64,000 nucleotides of DNA from Bradyrhizobium sp. CB2312 (GCF_029714425.1 NZ_CP121668.1:1881501-1945500); one strand, 5' to 3'. Counted from the first letter of the stretch, positions 15,768-26,001 are shown. A program made the numbers and translations. Notes: generated by a model from the letters alone, not told the origin.

Positions 15768-16406
15768 CTATGCGCGGATGGCGAAGACCTTGCCGGTTCC
15801 GTGTGTGTCAACGTCGACAAAACCATCCTGCATGAATTGCACGCAATCCGTGAGAAATGAGTCCAAGACCGCGGCAATTTCTGTCGGCGTAAAATGAAAG
15901 AGGCTGCGCTTGCTCTGGGTGTCCGACGCGACCAGAAGCCCGTCCGGCAAATAGGCACTTCCTGACAATACCGCGATGACGCGGGCGTGCAGCATCTTGT
16001 CGGAAATGACCTTGGGCGTCCGGCGCTCCGGATGGCGCGCTCTCATGTCGTAGTTGTTGAAGATTTCCGAAGCCGTATGGATCAAGAACGGCTCGCGCCA
16101 TTCCACATCTGCCTTGACGGAAATTTCGTGGACATCGAGCTCCGAGTCGCGAAATCGATCGGTTACGAGCCGGCGCTCGATCAGCCGCCGCATGCAAACG
16201 GCGGCGACGCCGATTGCTCGCTCGAGCATGTGAAGTGGATTATGTTCCGTGTCGATATCGGTCAACACCTCTTCAAGGTGTTGCAGTATGCGGCGTCGTT
16301 GCTCGGACAATTCGTTCTTCCACGTATAGGATTGCCAGTCCGACGAGCTTACGCAGCCAAGCTTTCGCGCTTCCACGAAGCTTTCGGGAAGATCACCTTC
16401 ATTCAT
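15768..16406 (-). CDS. Hypothetical protein
   Basis: Product of 212 residues without a family I recognise. It is largely helical at the N-terminus (SEQRRRILQHLEEVLTDID) with a mixed C-terminal half; the end (FVDVDTHGTGKVFAIRA) looks natural, so the gene appears complete. It diverges from the HEPN-RES gene about 200 bases away. A regulatory or antitoxin relation to that neighbour is possible but has no sequence support. Confidence 0.6.
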   Translation of the reverse strand: MNEGDLPESFVEARKLGCVSSSDWQSYTWKNELSEQRRRILQHLEEVLTDIDTEHNPLHMLERAIGVAAVCMRRLIERRLVTDRFRDSELDVHEISVKADVEWREPFLIHTASEIFNNYDMRARHPERRTPKVISDKMLHARVIAVLSGSAYLPDGLLVASDTQSKRSLFHFTPTEIAAVLDSFLTDCVQFMQDGFVDVDTHGTGKVFAIRA

Positions 16407-16607
16407 TAGTAGTCAGTGCCTCCCTGGCTATACGTTCTCTCGCCGCTTTCTGCCGCGCGAAGTATGTCGCAACGATCCTTTCCAGCGGCCGGTTCCGTCG
16501 TGTTTGTCGGCACGCTGCCGTCTCAAAGTTAAGGTTGACGAGACAACCGCAAAAGCTCTTAAACGCTTGGCAAGCTCAACCGGCAAGCCCCAAACTGGCA
16601 ACAGCGC

Positions 16608-17849
16608 ATGTCTGACAAAGACGTCCACAAGCTATACGAGGGCTTCGACCCCGAAACTCTGGATGCGGTTGACGTAACGCTTTGCGCGGACTGCGCCAAG
16701 CATCCAAGCCTGAAGCGTTTCGTTGAGCTGCACGCGGTCGAGGGGCCGGTCTGCGGAGTCTGCCAGGAGACCGGTTATCCCTATGCGGCGTGCGCGCCCG
16801 AGCGCAAGCGGGAACTTACCAATCTGATCAGCGCGCTTATTCGATTTTACTACAACGAATATGAGTACAACCATCATTGGGGCGGTGATTACGGGCCAGA
16901 AAGCCTCTTGGTGAATCCCAATCCGATTTTGGAAGATTCGTCCTCGACGGCACGAACCCGGATGCCCGATCGCAGCATTGAATTCTTGTACGCGCTACTT
17001 TCAGCGGAGCCGTACCCTCCTGTGGATGAGGGCATCTCCATCTACGCTGGGCACGACGATGACGTGCGGGGCATGAATTTCGCCCTGAAGGAAGAGGTAA
17101 GTCCGATCCTCAGGTCGTACGTCGCTCGGCTTGCCAGGCAGAACCATTTCGATATTGAGCCAGACTTGCTGGGTTTTCTGGATGAGTTTTCCGATCGCGT
17201 GACACGTGTCGTGGCGGGCGGCACCAAATTCTTCCGTGCGCGGATTGGCGTCGAAGCGAAGTTTGCAGATCACTCTGATTTTGGCTGGCGACGCTCGATT
17301 GTGCGACAACCCTATACCGGGACATCGTTGGGGGCGCCTCCGCCCCCGCGCGCCTCCGGGGGAAGGTTAAATCGCGCAGGCGTTTCCTTTCTGTATCTTG
17401 CCTCCGACGCCGCGACCGCAGCGGCTGAGGTTCGGCCGCATCCTGGACATTTCCTTTCGATCGGCGAGTTCGAATGCCGGGAGGACATCAAGATCGCATC
17501 ACTCGATGCCGACATCATGCAATTCGCCGGGAACGAGCGCGAGCTTGAGCTATTTCACTTTCTCTACTCCGCGGACCAATTAATGGCCACGCCTGTCCTC
17601 CCCGAGAAGACGGCGCGCTATTCGATCACCCAGTTGATCGCGGATTGTCTCCGGCAGAAAGGTTTCGATGGTGTGTCCTTCAAAAGCAGCATTAGCGCCG
17701 GACAGAATCTTTGCGTATTCAAACCAGAGCTCTTCGTACCTGTGGAAGGCAACGGGATCGTGCAACAGGTAAAGTCATTGGTGTACGAGCTTGCGGCGAT
17801 CCCAACGATCCTTCAACCAAACACAGATCACATCCGGCTGGATGAGTGA
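16608..17849 (+). CDS. HEPN-RES fusion protein with zinc-ribbon-like N-terminus
   Basis: Product of 413 residues. Cys26/Cys29 (CADC) and Cys49/Cys52 (CGVC) form a zinc-ribbon-like knuckle; residues about 60-200 match the HEPN/RES N-terminal domain, and residues about 205-400 form a RES domain with FFRARIG, then GRLNRAGVSFLYLASD and AAAEVRPHPG, the Arg and Glu positions of the fold. RES domains act on NAD+, and HEPN domains are often ribonucleases. The combined protein is stand-alone, unlike the Xre-RES pair at 11.4-12.4 kb. A toxic or defensive role is inferred from family and location. Confidence 0.85.
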   Translation: MSDKDVHKLYEGFDPETLDAVDVTLCADCAKHPSLKRFVELHAVEGPVCGVCQETGYPYAACAPERKRELTNLISALIRFYYNEYEYNHHWGGDYGPESLLVNPNPILEDSSSTARTRMPDRSIEFLYALLSAEPYPPVDEGISIYAGHDDDVRGMNFALKEEVSPILRSYVARLARQNHFDIEPDLLGFLDEFSDRVTRVVAGGTKFFRARIGVEAKFADHSDFGWRRSIVRQPYTGTSLGAPPPPRASGGRLNRAGVSFLYLASDAATAAAEVRPHPGHFLSIGEFECREDIKIASLDADIMQFAGNERELELFHFLYSADQLMATPVLPEKTARYSITQLIADCLRQKGFDGVSFKSSISAGQNLCVFKPELFVPVEGNGIVQQVKSLVYELAAIPTILQPNTDHIRLDE

Positions 17850-18515
17850 GAGGGGCTCCCTCCCGTGATCCCGCATAGCCAGGGCTGGCAGGGTTCGTAG
17901 GCCACTGTAGATCGCTGTCAGGCGCGGCGAGGGGCGAGGGTGCTGCCAGCGGATGACGCACGCGAGCGAAGCTGCAGCTTCACAATGGCAGTTCGCCGTT
18001 CGCATGCGTTCCGATCCACACCATTTGCTCTGCCGCGGGTCGTCGCCGTCCCGGCTTCGTGTTGGGCGCCCTTTCGCGCAAACCGTGAGGGCAGCTAATC
18101 GATGATGGCCACCAACGAAATGAAGCTGACCACCATCGCGCGTCGCCAGTGCCGGGTTGGCGCACGCTCCCTTTTCGAGAAGATATTGGAACGGGCGACG
18201 GTACTGCCCTTTTTCGACATCACTCGCAGTGTCCGCATAGATAGGTCAGAGACAGCTGCTATCCACAGCGGTCCGTACCGAGGGGTTCTGAATTAATCGC
18301 CGCACCCCTGTGACCGATTTACGGCAAATCGCCAGCAGGATTGGCCTAGGGCTGCCTGGCGAGCCTCCGTGCCGCATTGACTCCGGAAAATCTCCTCGAA
18401 TCAGGGAATTGGACCTATCGAACTTGGCGACAGTCCGTCGAATCGGCTAGTTTTGCACCCCTCATACAGTACTTGTGCACTGGCGTTGCGTCTGCTTCCG
18501 AACCCGGAGCATGCA
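17850..18515. other. Intergenic, no gene supported
   Basis: Short frames occur on both strands, including 18102-18296 on the plus strand and 17980-18165 on the minus strand, but their amino-acid composition and lack of ribosome-binding sites argue against coding. The minus-strand stretch near 18000-18040 (AAEQMVWIGTHANGELPL) looks like the end of a decayed gene. Confidence 0.35.
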
Positions 18516-18983
18516 ATGGCGAGGAATACCAAGGCTGAGCGTAAATTGGCGGAAGCGCTCGAGTTTCGCGCAAGCGCGAAAGCTCTTCTGCACGACCGAT
18601 ATAACGACTGGAACGACTGGGAATTTGAGTGGCTCACCGACGAAGTGCGGCGGTCCCCGGACTATGTCTACACCGAGAAAGAGTGGGCCGTATTGAAGCG
18701 GCTTCAACACTATTCCCTCTCGTTCGCGGATTATGCCGGCTACTCGGTCCCAGAGATGAGCGCAATTGCGTATGTCAGCCGCTTCGACTTTCAAGAGCAC
18801 GAGCAGGAATTCGCCGAGAAAGTTCATCGCTGGGGTGCGACGCATCTCAAGCGACGCCAGATCCGTTTCCTTGCGAGCTTGTGTCGTCGATTCGAAAACA
18901 TCGGATATGATCCTTTGCCGGACCATGAGCTGCTCGAGGAGCCCGAGGCTGTTGAAAAGGCGCCCCTGTCCTCGGCGGCGTAA
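18516..18983 (+). CDS. Hypothetical protein
   Basis: Product of 155 residues, charged and mostly helical, starting at an ATG with GGAG nearby; the preceding in-frame segment from 18453 looks non-coding. Aromatic-rich stretches (DRYNDWNDWEFEWLTDEV) and a C-terminal RRQIRFLASLCRRFENIGYD suggest a globular protein. It converges with the helicase operon on the opposite strand. No family recognised; proximity to defence genes is the only functional hint. Confidence 0.6.
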   Translation: MARNTKAERKLAEALEFRASAKALLHDRYNDWNDWEFEWLTDEVRRSPDYVYTEKEWAVLKRLQHYSLSFADYAGYSVPEMSAIAYVSRFDFQEHEQEFAEKVHRWGATHLKRRQIRFLASLCRRFENIGYDPLPDHELLEEPEAVEKAPLSSAA

Positions 18984-19129
18984 ACCGATGGCCCAATACG
19001 ATTCGTTCGGTGGTACGCGCATTCGTTGCTTTAGGCTAAGTCCAAAAGCAACTAACCGCGACACGAACGATCCGGGACAGCGTCGTCCTGATCACTTTCT
19101 CAGGCGACGTAAGAGCTTGACAGCATCCC

Positions 19130-22100
19130 TCATGGACGACCTTCAAGCCACGCTATCTCGCCAAGCGTGAGAAATACGATCAAGCCTCTTTCTGCTCCCG
19201 TCGCCACCACATAATCGCGCAGCTGTCCGGCGTACGCATTTCGCGTGGCTGCGGATGGATTGACGTCCGATTTCCAGTCTATTGCCACCTCGATCCGCTC
19301 GCCTCGAATCGCGAGTGCGTCCGCACGGCCTGCGACCAAATACCCTGCAGATGCCGCCCAGACGGGCACCTCCGGGACAAGAAACGATCGCAATGCCGCG
19401 ATCTCGGGCAGGGCGAGCGCGCGCAACGCACACCGCGCCATTTCGTCCGAATCCGGAAGTTGCTGCCGACCGTCCGCCTCCGCCTGCAACTGAAGGAGTA
19501 GAACCTGTGCGCGCGAAAGCGCGGCCTCCTGGTCTTCCTCCAATTCTCCCGTCAAAAATTCCTCCATGAGCTTATGAAGGACAACCCCGCGCAATGCCCC
19601 AGCACCCACGACTTCCCTTTGCTCGGCAAGCGTGTCAGAGACCACCACCGCGTCCAGCGTATCGTCGAGACGATCCTGATCGTGGTCGCTCGGACGGCGC
19701 CAGACGATCGGTGGCGCGCTATCCCTCACCTTTTTCTGTTCCAACGCAAACACGTCCGCCGATTGTTCGTTGCTGAATGTCGCCGGCTGCCGGACATCGG
19801 AGATCGAAAGGTTCGAGAGCTCAAGTTCGGGAATGTCCCGTTGGAGGAGGTCGATCGAACTAAACCACGTGCTTTTCGAAGCCTGCGGGATATGTGGGAG
19901 GATCAGCAGGTCGCGTGCACGCGTGGATGCGACGTACCAGATTCGCTCGCGTTGATTGGCGTCTTCCCGGCTTTCTTCCGCGCGTGCGACCGCCAGATCC
20001 GGCGACGCCACCCCTCCGACCATCCAGTGCAGCGTGTTGTCGGACTGGCGATGCACAAACTGATCCGGCCGATAGAGTTCCGTCGTTGAGTTGATCGGGA
20101 TCACGACCGGCCACTCGAGACCTTTTGCCGTATGGATGGTCATGATCTCGATCGCGTGCTCGGCGGCATCGATGCGGCCCTCTGGCGCGCGCACATTACG
20201 TTCCCAGTCCGCCTGCAGGCTCCGGACAAATGTAGGAAGCCCCGAGACCCCATAGCTGCGTGCCCGTTCGATAAGGGCGTCCAGATTGGCGAGCGCGCGC
20301 GCGTTGCGATTGCCGTGACGGGCCGCCATGATCACGCGGACGTTCAGCCGTTCGACCGCCTCCGCCAGGATCTGGCTCGGCGTCGTGATTGCCGCTCTTC
20401 GCCTTAGCTCCTGCAAGATCACGAGGACTGATCGGGCGACCGGATGCCGAACCAAAGCGGGATCGGTTCTCACGTTGAAAAACTCCGGACGTTCCCCACC
20501 CCCCGGCAGGGAAGCGGTGATGTCGAGGAGTTCCTGGTCACTCAGCCCGACCAGTGGCCCGCGCATAAGGGCGCCGAACGCGAGCGTATCCGAGGAATCC
20601 GCGAGCACGCGAAGGAGCGCGAAAACATCCTGCGTCTCCTGCCGCCGCATCAGTGTTTGACCCGCTTGCGACGATACGGCCAAGCCGCGCTGCTCGAGCG
20701 CGCGCTCATAACGCCAGAGCTCCCGGTGTCCGGGCGTCAGAAGGGCTATATCCCCGGGACGGAGGGGACTGAAGGTGTTGTCCGCGCGTCTGATCATCAC
20801 GTTTCCGATCAAGCGGGAACAGATGTCCGCAACCTTTGAAGCTTCGGCCTCACGGAACATCTCGGCGTAGATGCGTCCTTCGGTGGCCACCTGGACCGTG
20901 AACCGCGTCACGCACGGCACGGGGTACGAATGATCTGGAATGGTCGGCGCAAGTGCGACATATTTGGGCTGGCCCGGCTGTGCGAACACCGGCGCGAAGC
21001 AGGAATTGACGTGGTCAATGATGGCCTGCTGGGATCGGAAGTTTGCCGTTACCTCAATGACGGCGCCGCCCTCCTGCGCGCTGATAAGCTGGCGACAAAG
21101 CTCATAGGCCTCGATGTCCGCGCCCCGGAAGCGATAGATCGCCTGCTTCGGATCCCCGACCAGAAAGAGAGAGCCTGGCCGCAAGCGGCTGTCTTCCCAG
21201 CGTGCCGGACGATCATCAGTCGCGGCGATAGAGAACAGGATCTCGTTTTGGACGCGGTCGGTGTCCTGGAATTCGTCGACCAGAATATACTTGTATCGCT
21301 GTCCGATCGCGCGGCGAACCTCCTCATAACCCCGGACCAAAGACCGCACATGCAGGAGCAGGTCGTCGAAGTCGAGGACGGCTGCGGCGCGCTTTCGGGC
21401 CTGGTAACTTTCGAGTAGCAGATCGAGCGAGGACGACAGCGTACAGACAAGCGAGGCGGCAATGTGCCCGATCAGTTCGTTCCAGGCGTCATCGACCGCC
21501 TGATAATGGTAGAGCGCCATCTCGCTGGCGTGCTCACCGGGATAAGCACCAAAGAGCTCCGCTGACTCTTCATACGTCCTGAGCTGCAGGCCCTTTCTGA
21601 ACAGGCGGCAAGAACCGCCCCCGCAGAGTTGCCACAGTGCCGCGAAGTTCGGGCGGCTCTCCAATACGCGATCATATCGTGTCGCAAGCCGACGCAGCTC
21701 TTGGGCGATGCCACGCGCGTGCTTGTCATTGGCAGTGCTTGCTTCCCACCTGCCAAAATCATCGACGGCCTGCACAAACACGATATCGGGCCGCGCGTCC
21801 TCCGGCGGCAATATTGGTGCGGCTTCCGGGTGCTTCCGCCGCAGCAAGGCAAGCTCGGAAACGAGGTCGACGACTTTCAGCGGAATCTGCTCCGCGAGAA
21901 CCACGATGGGGTCGTCTTCGATCGCGTCCGCGGCGAGCCTGCGCGAAAACCATGCAGACAGCTCGCCAAGGAATAGCGAGCTCGCTACGGTTTCGTCCAC
22001 GATGCGGGCGCCGGGATCAAGGCCAGCCTGGACGCCATGGCTGCGAATGACGGCCTGGCAGAATCCATGGATCGTCGTCGCGGTGAGTTCGTCCAGCCCC

Positions 22101-22414
22101 GGGGCCGCCGCAGAGAGCGCCGCGCGCTGGGCAGCCGAGAGGCCGTCAGGAAGCACGGGTTTGATGAAGTCGGGTATGTCACCTGCGAGAAGCCGGTCCA
22201 CGGTCTCCTTTATGCGGCGCGCGAGCTGGCTTGCTGCGAGCTCGGTGAAGGTGATCGCGGCAAGATCCGCAGGGGAGTAACCACTCGCCAGCATCATGGC
22301 GACGCGACCGGCCATCAGCGAGGTCTTCCCCGTTCCCGCGGCGGCCTCGACCAGCAAGATCGAAGTGAAGTCGGTCATCGCGCGACGGCGACTGTCTTGG
22401 TCGATCAGCGTCAT
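19130..22414 (-). CDS. AddA-like UvrD-family helicase with C-terminal RecB-like nuclease
   Basis: Product of 1094 residues. Superfamily 1 helicase motifs are in order: Walker A AAAGTGKTS near residue 27, Walker B ILVDEFQDTD near 377, motif III LVGDPKQAIYRFRG, motif IV VTANFRSQ, motif V TIHTAKGLEWPVV and motif VI WYVASTRARD. The C-terminus has a RecB-family nuclease: RGVVLHKLMEEFL, then GRADALAIRG and AIDWKSD near 1046. That layout is AddA-like, but it is the last gene of an operon with a peptidase and regulators, so it is not the housekeeping AddA. It overlaps the AddB-like gene by four bases (ATGA). Role inferred: processing of DNA ends, probably against invading DNA. Confidence 0.88.
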   Translation of the reverse strand: MTLIDQDSRRRAMTDFTSILLVEAAAGTGKTSLMAGRVAMMLASGYSPADLAAITFTELAASQLARRIKETVDRLLAGDIPDFIKPVLPDGLSAAQRAALSAAAPGLDELTATTIHGFCQAVIRSHGVQAGLDPGARIVDETVASSLFLGELSAWFSRRLAADAIEDDPIVVLAEQIPLKVVDLVSELALLRRKHPEAAPILPPEDARPDIVFVQAVDDFGRWEASTANDKHARGIAQELRRLATRYDRVLESRPNFAALWQLCGGGSCRLFRKGLQLRTYEESAELFGAYPGEHASEMALYHYQAVDDAWNELIGHIAASLVCTLSSSLDLLLESYQARKRAAAVLDFDDLLLHVRSLVRGYEEVRRAIGQRYKYILVDEFQDTDRVQNEILFSIAATDDRPARWEDSRLRPGSLFLVGDPKQAIYRFRGADIEAYELCRQLISAQEGGAVIEVTANFRSQQAIIDHVNSCFAPVFAQPGQPKYVALAPTIPDHSYPVPCVTRFTVQVATEGRIYAEMFREAEASKVADICSRLIGNVMIRRADNTFSPLRPGDIALLTPGHRELWRYERALEQRGLAVSSQAGQTLMRRQETQDVFALLRVLADSSDTLAFGALMRGPLVGLSDQELLDITASLPGGGERPEFFNVRTDPALVRHPVARSVLVILQELRRRAAITTPSQILAEAVERLNVRVIMAARHGNRNARALANLDALIERARSYGVSGLPTFVRSLQADWERNVRAPEGRIDAAEHAIEIMTIHTAKGLEWPVVIPINSTTELYRPDQFVHRQSDNTLHWMVGGVASPDLAVARAEESREDANQRERIWYVASTRARDLLILPHIPQASKSTWFSSIDLLQRDIPELELSNLSISDVRQPATFSNEQSADVFALEQKKVRDSAPPIVWRRPSDHDQDRLDDTLDAVVVSDTLAEQREVVGAGALRGVVLHKLMEEFLTGELEEDQEAALSRAQVLLLQLQAEADGRQQLPDSDEMARCALRALALPEIAALRSFLVPEVPVWAASAGYLVAGRADALAIRGERIEVAIDWKSDVNPSAATRNAYAGQLRDYVVATGAERGLIVFLTLGEIAWLEGRP

Positions 22415-25062
22415 TTGGACGAATACCAGAGCTTGCCAAGTTTCTGGCTGGCTGCACGGAAGTCGGTGGCCTTGCGACGGAGATAGCTTTCACGGTCCGC
22501 CGGCAGCGCAAGACGCATATCATCGTAGACCGCGTCCTGCTCCGAGCGCGGCGCAATCCGCCCGCTTCGTAGGATTTGCACGGCCGCGACCAGATAGGTG
22601 TTGGCCTCCGCGACTGCAGCATCAAGCTCGTCGCCCTTCAATTCGAACCTGGCCGGCTCGTCGGCGAGATAGATCAGCCTTGTGACGATAGTTCTGATCT
22701 CGGGGAGCAAAATCCTGACGGCCATCGCATAGAGCACGCGCTGGAGCTCACGCCCTTGTCCGAGCGCAATGCGCTGGCTCTTCGGCGGCGGTTTGATGCT
22801 CTTGTAGTCGGTGATCTGCGCACCATCGCCGGAGGCGCGGATGTCGAGCCGATCTATCCGACCACCAAACACAAGACCCGCTTGCTCGATCGGAACCTTG
22901 ACTGTCTCATCCCAAGGCCATTCGCCGCCTGTTCGCATCTCCTGGCCGAACGGGACTTCGCTCCAGCTCCTCGTATCAGCCCTGGTCGAATCGTCGCAGG
23001 CAAGGCCCTTGGCCGTGCGGCGAGCGGCTTCCTTCACGGTATGTTGCCAGAGGATGGCTGGCGGCACCGACCGCTGTAGCGGCCAGGACGCCAGAACCTT
23101 GCTGGATGCTGCCGCAATGGCGGCCTCGATTTCGTCCGCGTTGGCGCGCGCGAAGCCCAGCCTTGGCTCAAGCCGTATTATCGCGCCGGCAATGAGCTCG
23201 TGCACCAGTTCGCCAAAGGCTATCGGATCAAGCTGAAGCGGCTCGCCCTCCAGGCGGATGGAGCGCCATCCCAGCGCGTAGCGCCAGACGTAGCCGAGCG
23301 GGTCCCGCAGGAGCCGCTGAAGCGACGTCGTCGATTGGGTCCGGGCGAGAGCGGCCAGGATCGCGGGATGGTCGGCTGCCACCGAACCGTCGTGGCGTGT
23401 CAGCGTCTCGTCCCGCTGCCAGGCGCGCCAGCATGATTGGCTCTGTCGTACGTGCTCGAGCGCCCCCGCATCGCGCGGCCGCGCCAGAAGCCGGTCCGCT
23501 TCGCTGAACGCATGCTCGGGGATGCGGTCGCGCTTGTGGACCAGCTCGTTCGCGGGATAGAGCGCGCTTGGTGACAGGATGCTCCCCTTTGCATTGCGCT
23601 GTGGCCGCGAGACGATCAAGTGCTCGCGGGTCCCACTGCAGATGACCTCGAAGTGCCGGCGGTCGCGATCTGCTGTCGTCAATCCATGCAGCATCTGGCG
23701 GTCGAGAAGATGGTGGGGGATCAGAGGATCATCATTCTCGAGCCGAGGCCAGGATCGGCTGGTCAGGCCAAGGAGTCGCGTGAACGGTCGCGGGCTCGCA
23801 GCGAGATGCGAAGCAGGGCACCACACAACGCTGTTCGCCGGGTCCCGGCCATCGCGCACCCGCATCGCCTGCAACGAAAGCGAAACGGAGTGAGGTGGTG
23901 CGCTCCGCAAGGCTTCGTTCCACATGGCGAGGCTCGCGCCGCTGAGCAGAAGCCGGCCGGCTTCGTGGCCGGCCTCAGGGCCGCGCGCGAGAAGCTCGAG
24001 AATCGGAAGCAAGGCATCTTCGGCAGCCATGTCGTCCGCGCGATGGGATCTCGCCGCGATGAGCGCCTCGCGCCACTGTTCAAGCGTCCTCAGGCCCGCG
24101 CCGCGCGATATGCCGGCAAACCAGTCTTTCGGAAGGGTGCCCGCGAAGGGCCGTGGCGGCAGCCGTCTGATGAGACGCCAAATCCGCTCCTGGCTGAGAC
24201 CGGTGGTCAGAACGTCAGCCAAGGCGGCACAGGCTTGCCCATCCGGCGTGCTCAGCGCCGGTATGCCGTGTGAGAAGTGCAGGGGTAGGCCCGCACTATT
24301 TGCATGGGCGAGAAAATGGTCGTCCCAGTCCGTCGTCGACGTCGCCGCAATTCCGATGTCCTCCGCGTTTGCCTTGCCGGAGGACAGCAGCCGACGCACC
24401 CAGCGAAGCGCCTCCACCACCTCGGATTTGGGATCTGCGCTTGTCTCGGCCGAGAATGTCGCCTGCGGTGTTACTGGCAGCCGGTGGAGGAAGCCCTTGA
24501 ACCACGCCTGCTCCTCCGTCGGGCCTGGGATGTTCCAGGAGAGCTCGGTGAATCGCGCAATCTCGTTGAGCAGGGGACGCCAGACGGCATCGATCTCAAC
24601 GATCCCATCAAGCGTGACCGGCCCGAGCAATGAGCTGGAAAAATTAGCCCGCGCTAATGCAGCGTCGCGAAGATCGCGGGGCAGCATCCTGGAGGCGGGA
24701 AGGCGTTCTCTGATGCGTGTTTCGAGGAGACAGAGATCCGCGAAGCGGCCGACGTGCGGCAAGGACGAAAGATCGATATCGGCGCGCCAGATCGCGATGA
24801 GCGACTGAAGGACCGCGCGGGGCATCCCCGGCAGGCTCGATACACGGCCGAGGTCACGGAAGCCGCCCGCCGCCAGCGCCGCCTGAATGGCGGGATAGAG
24901 AATGTCGGTCGCGATGGGCGCCACGAATCCGCCGGCAAGACGGGCGGCAAGGAGTGGCAGTGTGATGATTTCACGGCCGGTGCTTCCTTCGCGCGCCGCC
25001 TTTAGGCGCTGCATCCGTATCGCAAGCGGTCCGTCGACCACGAGAGTTGATCGCCGGATCAT
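22411..25062 (-). CDS. AddB-like PD-(D/E)XK nuclease family protein
   Basis: Product of 883 residues. The C-terminal PD-(D/E)XK domain shows His in FGELVHELIAGA near residue 619, Asp in GGRIDRLDI, the catalytic DYK of ITDYKSIK near 751, and Gln in QGRELQRVLYAMAV. The large N-terminal region has the character of an inactivated helicase, as in AddB. The cysteine set that holds an iron-sulfur cluster in classical AddB is not visible. It partners the AddA-like protein encoded next, to which it is coupled by ATGA, and follows the peptidase gene by three bases. A heterodimeric helicase-nuclease is the natural inference. Confidence 0.82.
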   Translation of the reverse strand: MIRRSTLVVDGPLAIRMQRLKAAREGSTGREIITLPLLAARLAGGFVAPIATDILYPAIQAALAAGGFRDLGRVSSLPGMPRAVLQSLIAIWRADIDLSSLPHVGRFADLCLLETRIRERLPASRMLPRDLRDAALARANFSSSLLGPVTLDGIVEIDAVWRPLLNEIARFTELSWNIPGPTEEQAWFKGFLHRLPVTPQATFSAETSADPKSEVVEALRWVRRLLSSGKANAEDIGIAATSTTDWDDHFLAHANSAGLPLHFSHGIPALSTPDGQACAALADVLTTGLSQERIWRLIRRLPPRPFAGTLPKDWFAGISRGAGLRTLEQWREALIAARSHRADDMAAEDALLPILELLARGPEAGHEAGRLLLSGASLAMWNEALRSAPPHSVSLSLQAMRVRDGRDPANSVVWCPASHLAASPRPFTRLLGLTSRSWPRLENDDPLIPHHLLDRQMLHGLTTADRDRRHFEVICSGTREHLIVSRPQRNAKGSILSPSALYPANELVHKRDRIPEHAFSEADRLLARPRDAGALEHVRQSQSCWRAWQRDETLTRHDGSVAADHPAILAALARTQSTTSLQRLLRDPLGYVWRYALGWRSIRLEGEPLQLDPIAFGELVHELIAGAIIRLEPRLGFARANADEIEAAIAAASSKVLASWPLQRSVPPAILWQHTVKEAARRTAKGLACDDSTRADTRSWSEVPFGQEMRTGGEWPWDETVKVPIEQAGLVFGGRIDRLDIRASGDGAQITDYKSIKPPPKSQRIALGQGRELQRVLYAMAVRILLPEIRTIVTRLIYLADEPARFELKGDELDAAVAEANTYLVAAVQILRSGRIAPRSEQDAVYDDMRLALPADRESYLRRKATDFRAASQKLGKLWYSSK

Positions 25063-25065
25063 CGC

Positions 25066-26001
25066 CTAGAACACTCGCACTGGCACCGGGGCGTTGTATA
25101 GGCGCAGCCAGTAGCCCAGGGTCAACGCCTCATGGCGATTGAAGAACGTTTCGAAATCGAAAACATGCCGATCGCCATTGAGGTCCGTGAGCAGCACCTC
25201 GCTGCGGCCAAGACTGCCGCCGCGCTGCGAACCGCAATAGCCGACGATCGTCGCGAACAGGTCGGTCTCGCGCATGGTGCCGAACCGCTGACGGAAAGGC
25301 GGCGATTCAACGCAATATCGGCATGGGTTCGCAGCATCGAAATCGGCCTTGCGGCGTGAGCGATGAGGATGCCCGGTGACGAGAGCTACGATTGGCCGGC
25401 CGCCATGGCCTTCTTCGACAAAGCGCCAGAGCGTGGAGGTCATGGTGTTGCCGAACCCCTTGCTCAGGCTCTTGACGTAGGCAAGGCTCGGAACCGAAGC
25501 CGTAGCCTCTTCCACAAAGCGGCGCGCGAGAAAAAGCAGCTGGCCGGCGGCGTAGTTCGCCTCCGCCTCCATGATCTGATGACATGCGGGCGTGAGCGTC
25601 TGCTCGGTGTCGCCTAACATCATGCCGATGTGCCAAGGGATCATGTCGTGGCCGATCTCGTGGGCCTCGTTCCAGCGGTGCTTGAGGATGGGTAGATCCC
25701 GGTCGAGCAGGATCCGCTTCTGGTCGGGCAGATAGAGCGCTTTCAGGCTGAGACTCTTGACCGCATCGCGCAGGATGGTCGGGCGCAATAGAACTTGAAG
25801 GCCGGCGACCTTCATCCGCGAGAAGGTTTCGCGCAGAAGACTGTCGTCGGTGGTCGAGTAATAGCCGCGGTCTAGCTTCAACAGGTCCCGAACCAGGCGC
25901 AGATCGACCGGCGGCTCGGGGTTGCCAAGGCCCCGCAGGACCTTGTCAACCTGTCCGTCGATGTCGGCGATCGTCCGATCTTTGAGGCTGACGTTTTTCA
26001 C
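25066..26001 (-). CDS. ImmA/IrrE family metallopeptidase
   Basis: Product of 311 residues. The zinc motif HEIGH lies near residue 115 (NEAHEIGHDMIPW) and the third ligand is the glutamate of IMEAEANYAAGQLLF some thirty residues later. ImmA/IrrE peptidases cleave partner Xre repressors to switch on mobile-element or DNA-damage responses. Here the preceding gene encodes an Xre-type protein and overlaps by four bases, the canonical pairing. In CBASS loci the equivalent pair is CapP-CapH. The region after residue 170, ending LRLYNAPVPVRVF, is longer than in minimal ImmA and may sense DNA or partners. Confidence 0.88.
   Translation of the reverse strand: MKNVSLKDRTIADIDGQVDKVLRGLGNPEPPVDLRLVRDLLKLDRGYYSTTDDSLLRETFSRMKVAGLQVLLRPTILRDAVKSLSLKALYLPDQKRILLDRDLPILKHRWNEAHEIGHDMIPWHIGMMLGDTEQTLTPACHQIMEAEANYAAGQLLFLARRFVEEATASVPSLAYVKSLSKGFGNTMTSTLWRFVEEGHGGRPIVALVTGHPHRSRRKADFDAANPCRYCVESPPFRQRFGTMRETDLFATIVGYCGSQRGGSLGRSEVLLTDLNGDRHVFDFETFFNRHEALTLGYWLRLYNAPVPVRVF

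Noticed and set aside
16503..16607. A short RHH-like reading (KVKVDETTAKALKRL) before the HEPN-RES gene
   Set aside because: It overlaps the RES gene start in another frame, lacks an ATG start and continues into non-protein-like sequence.
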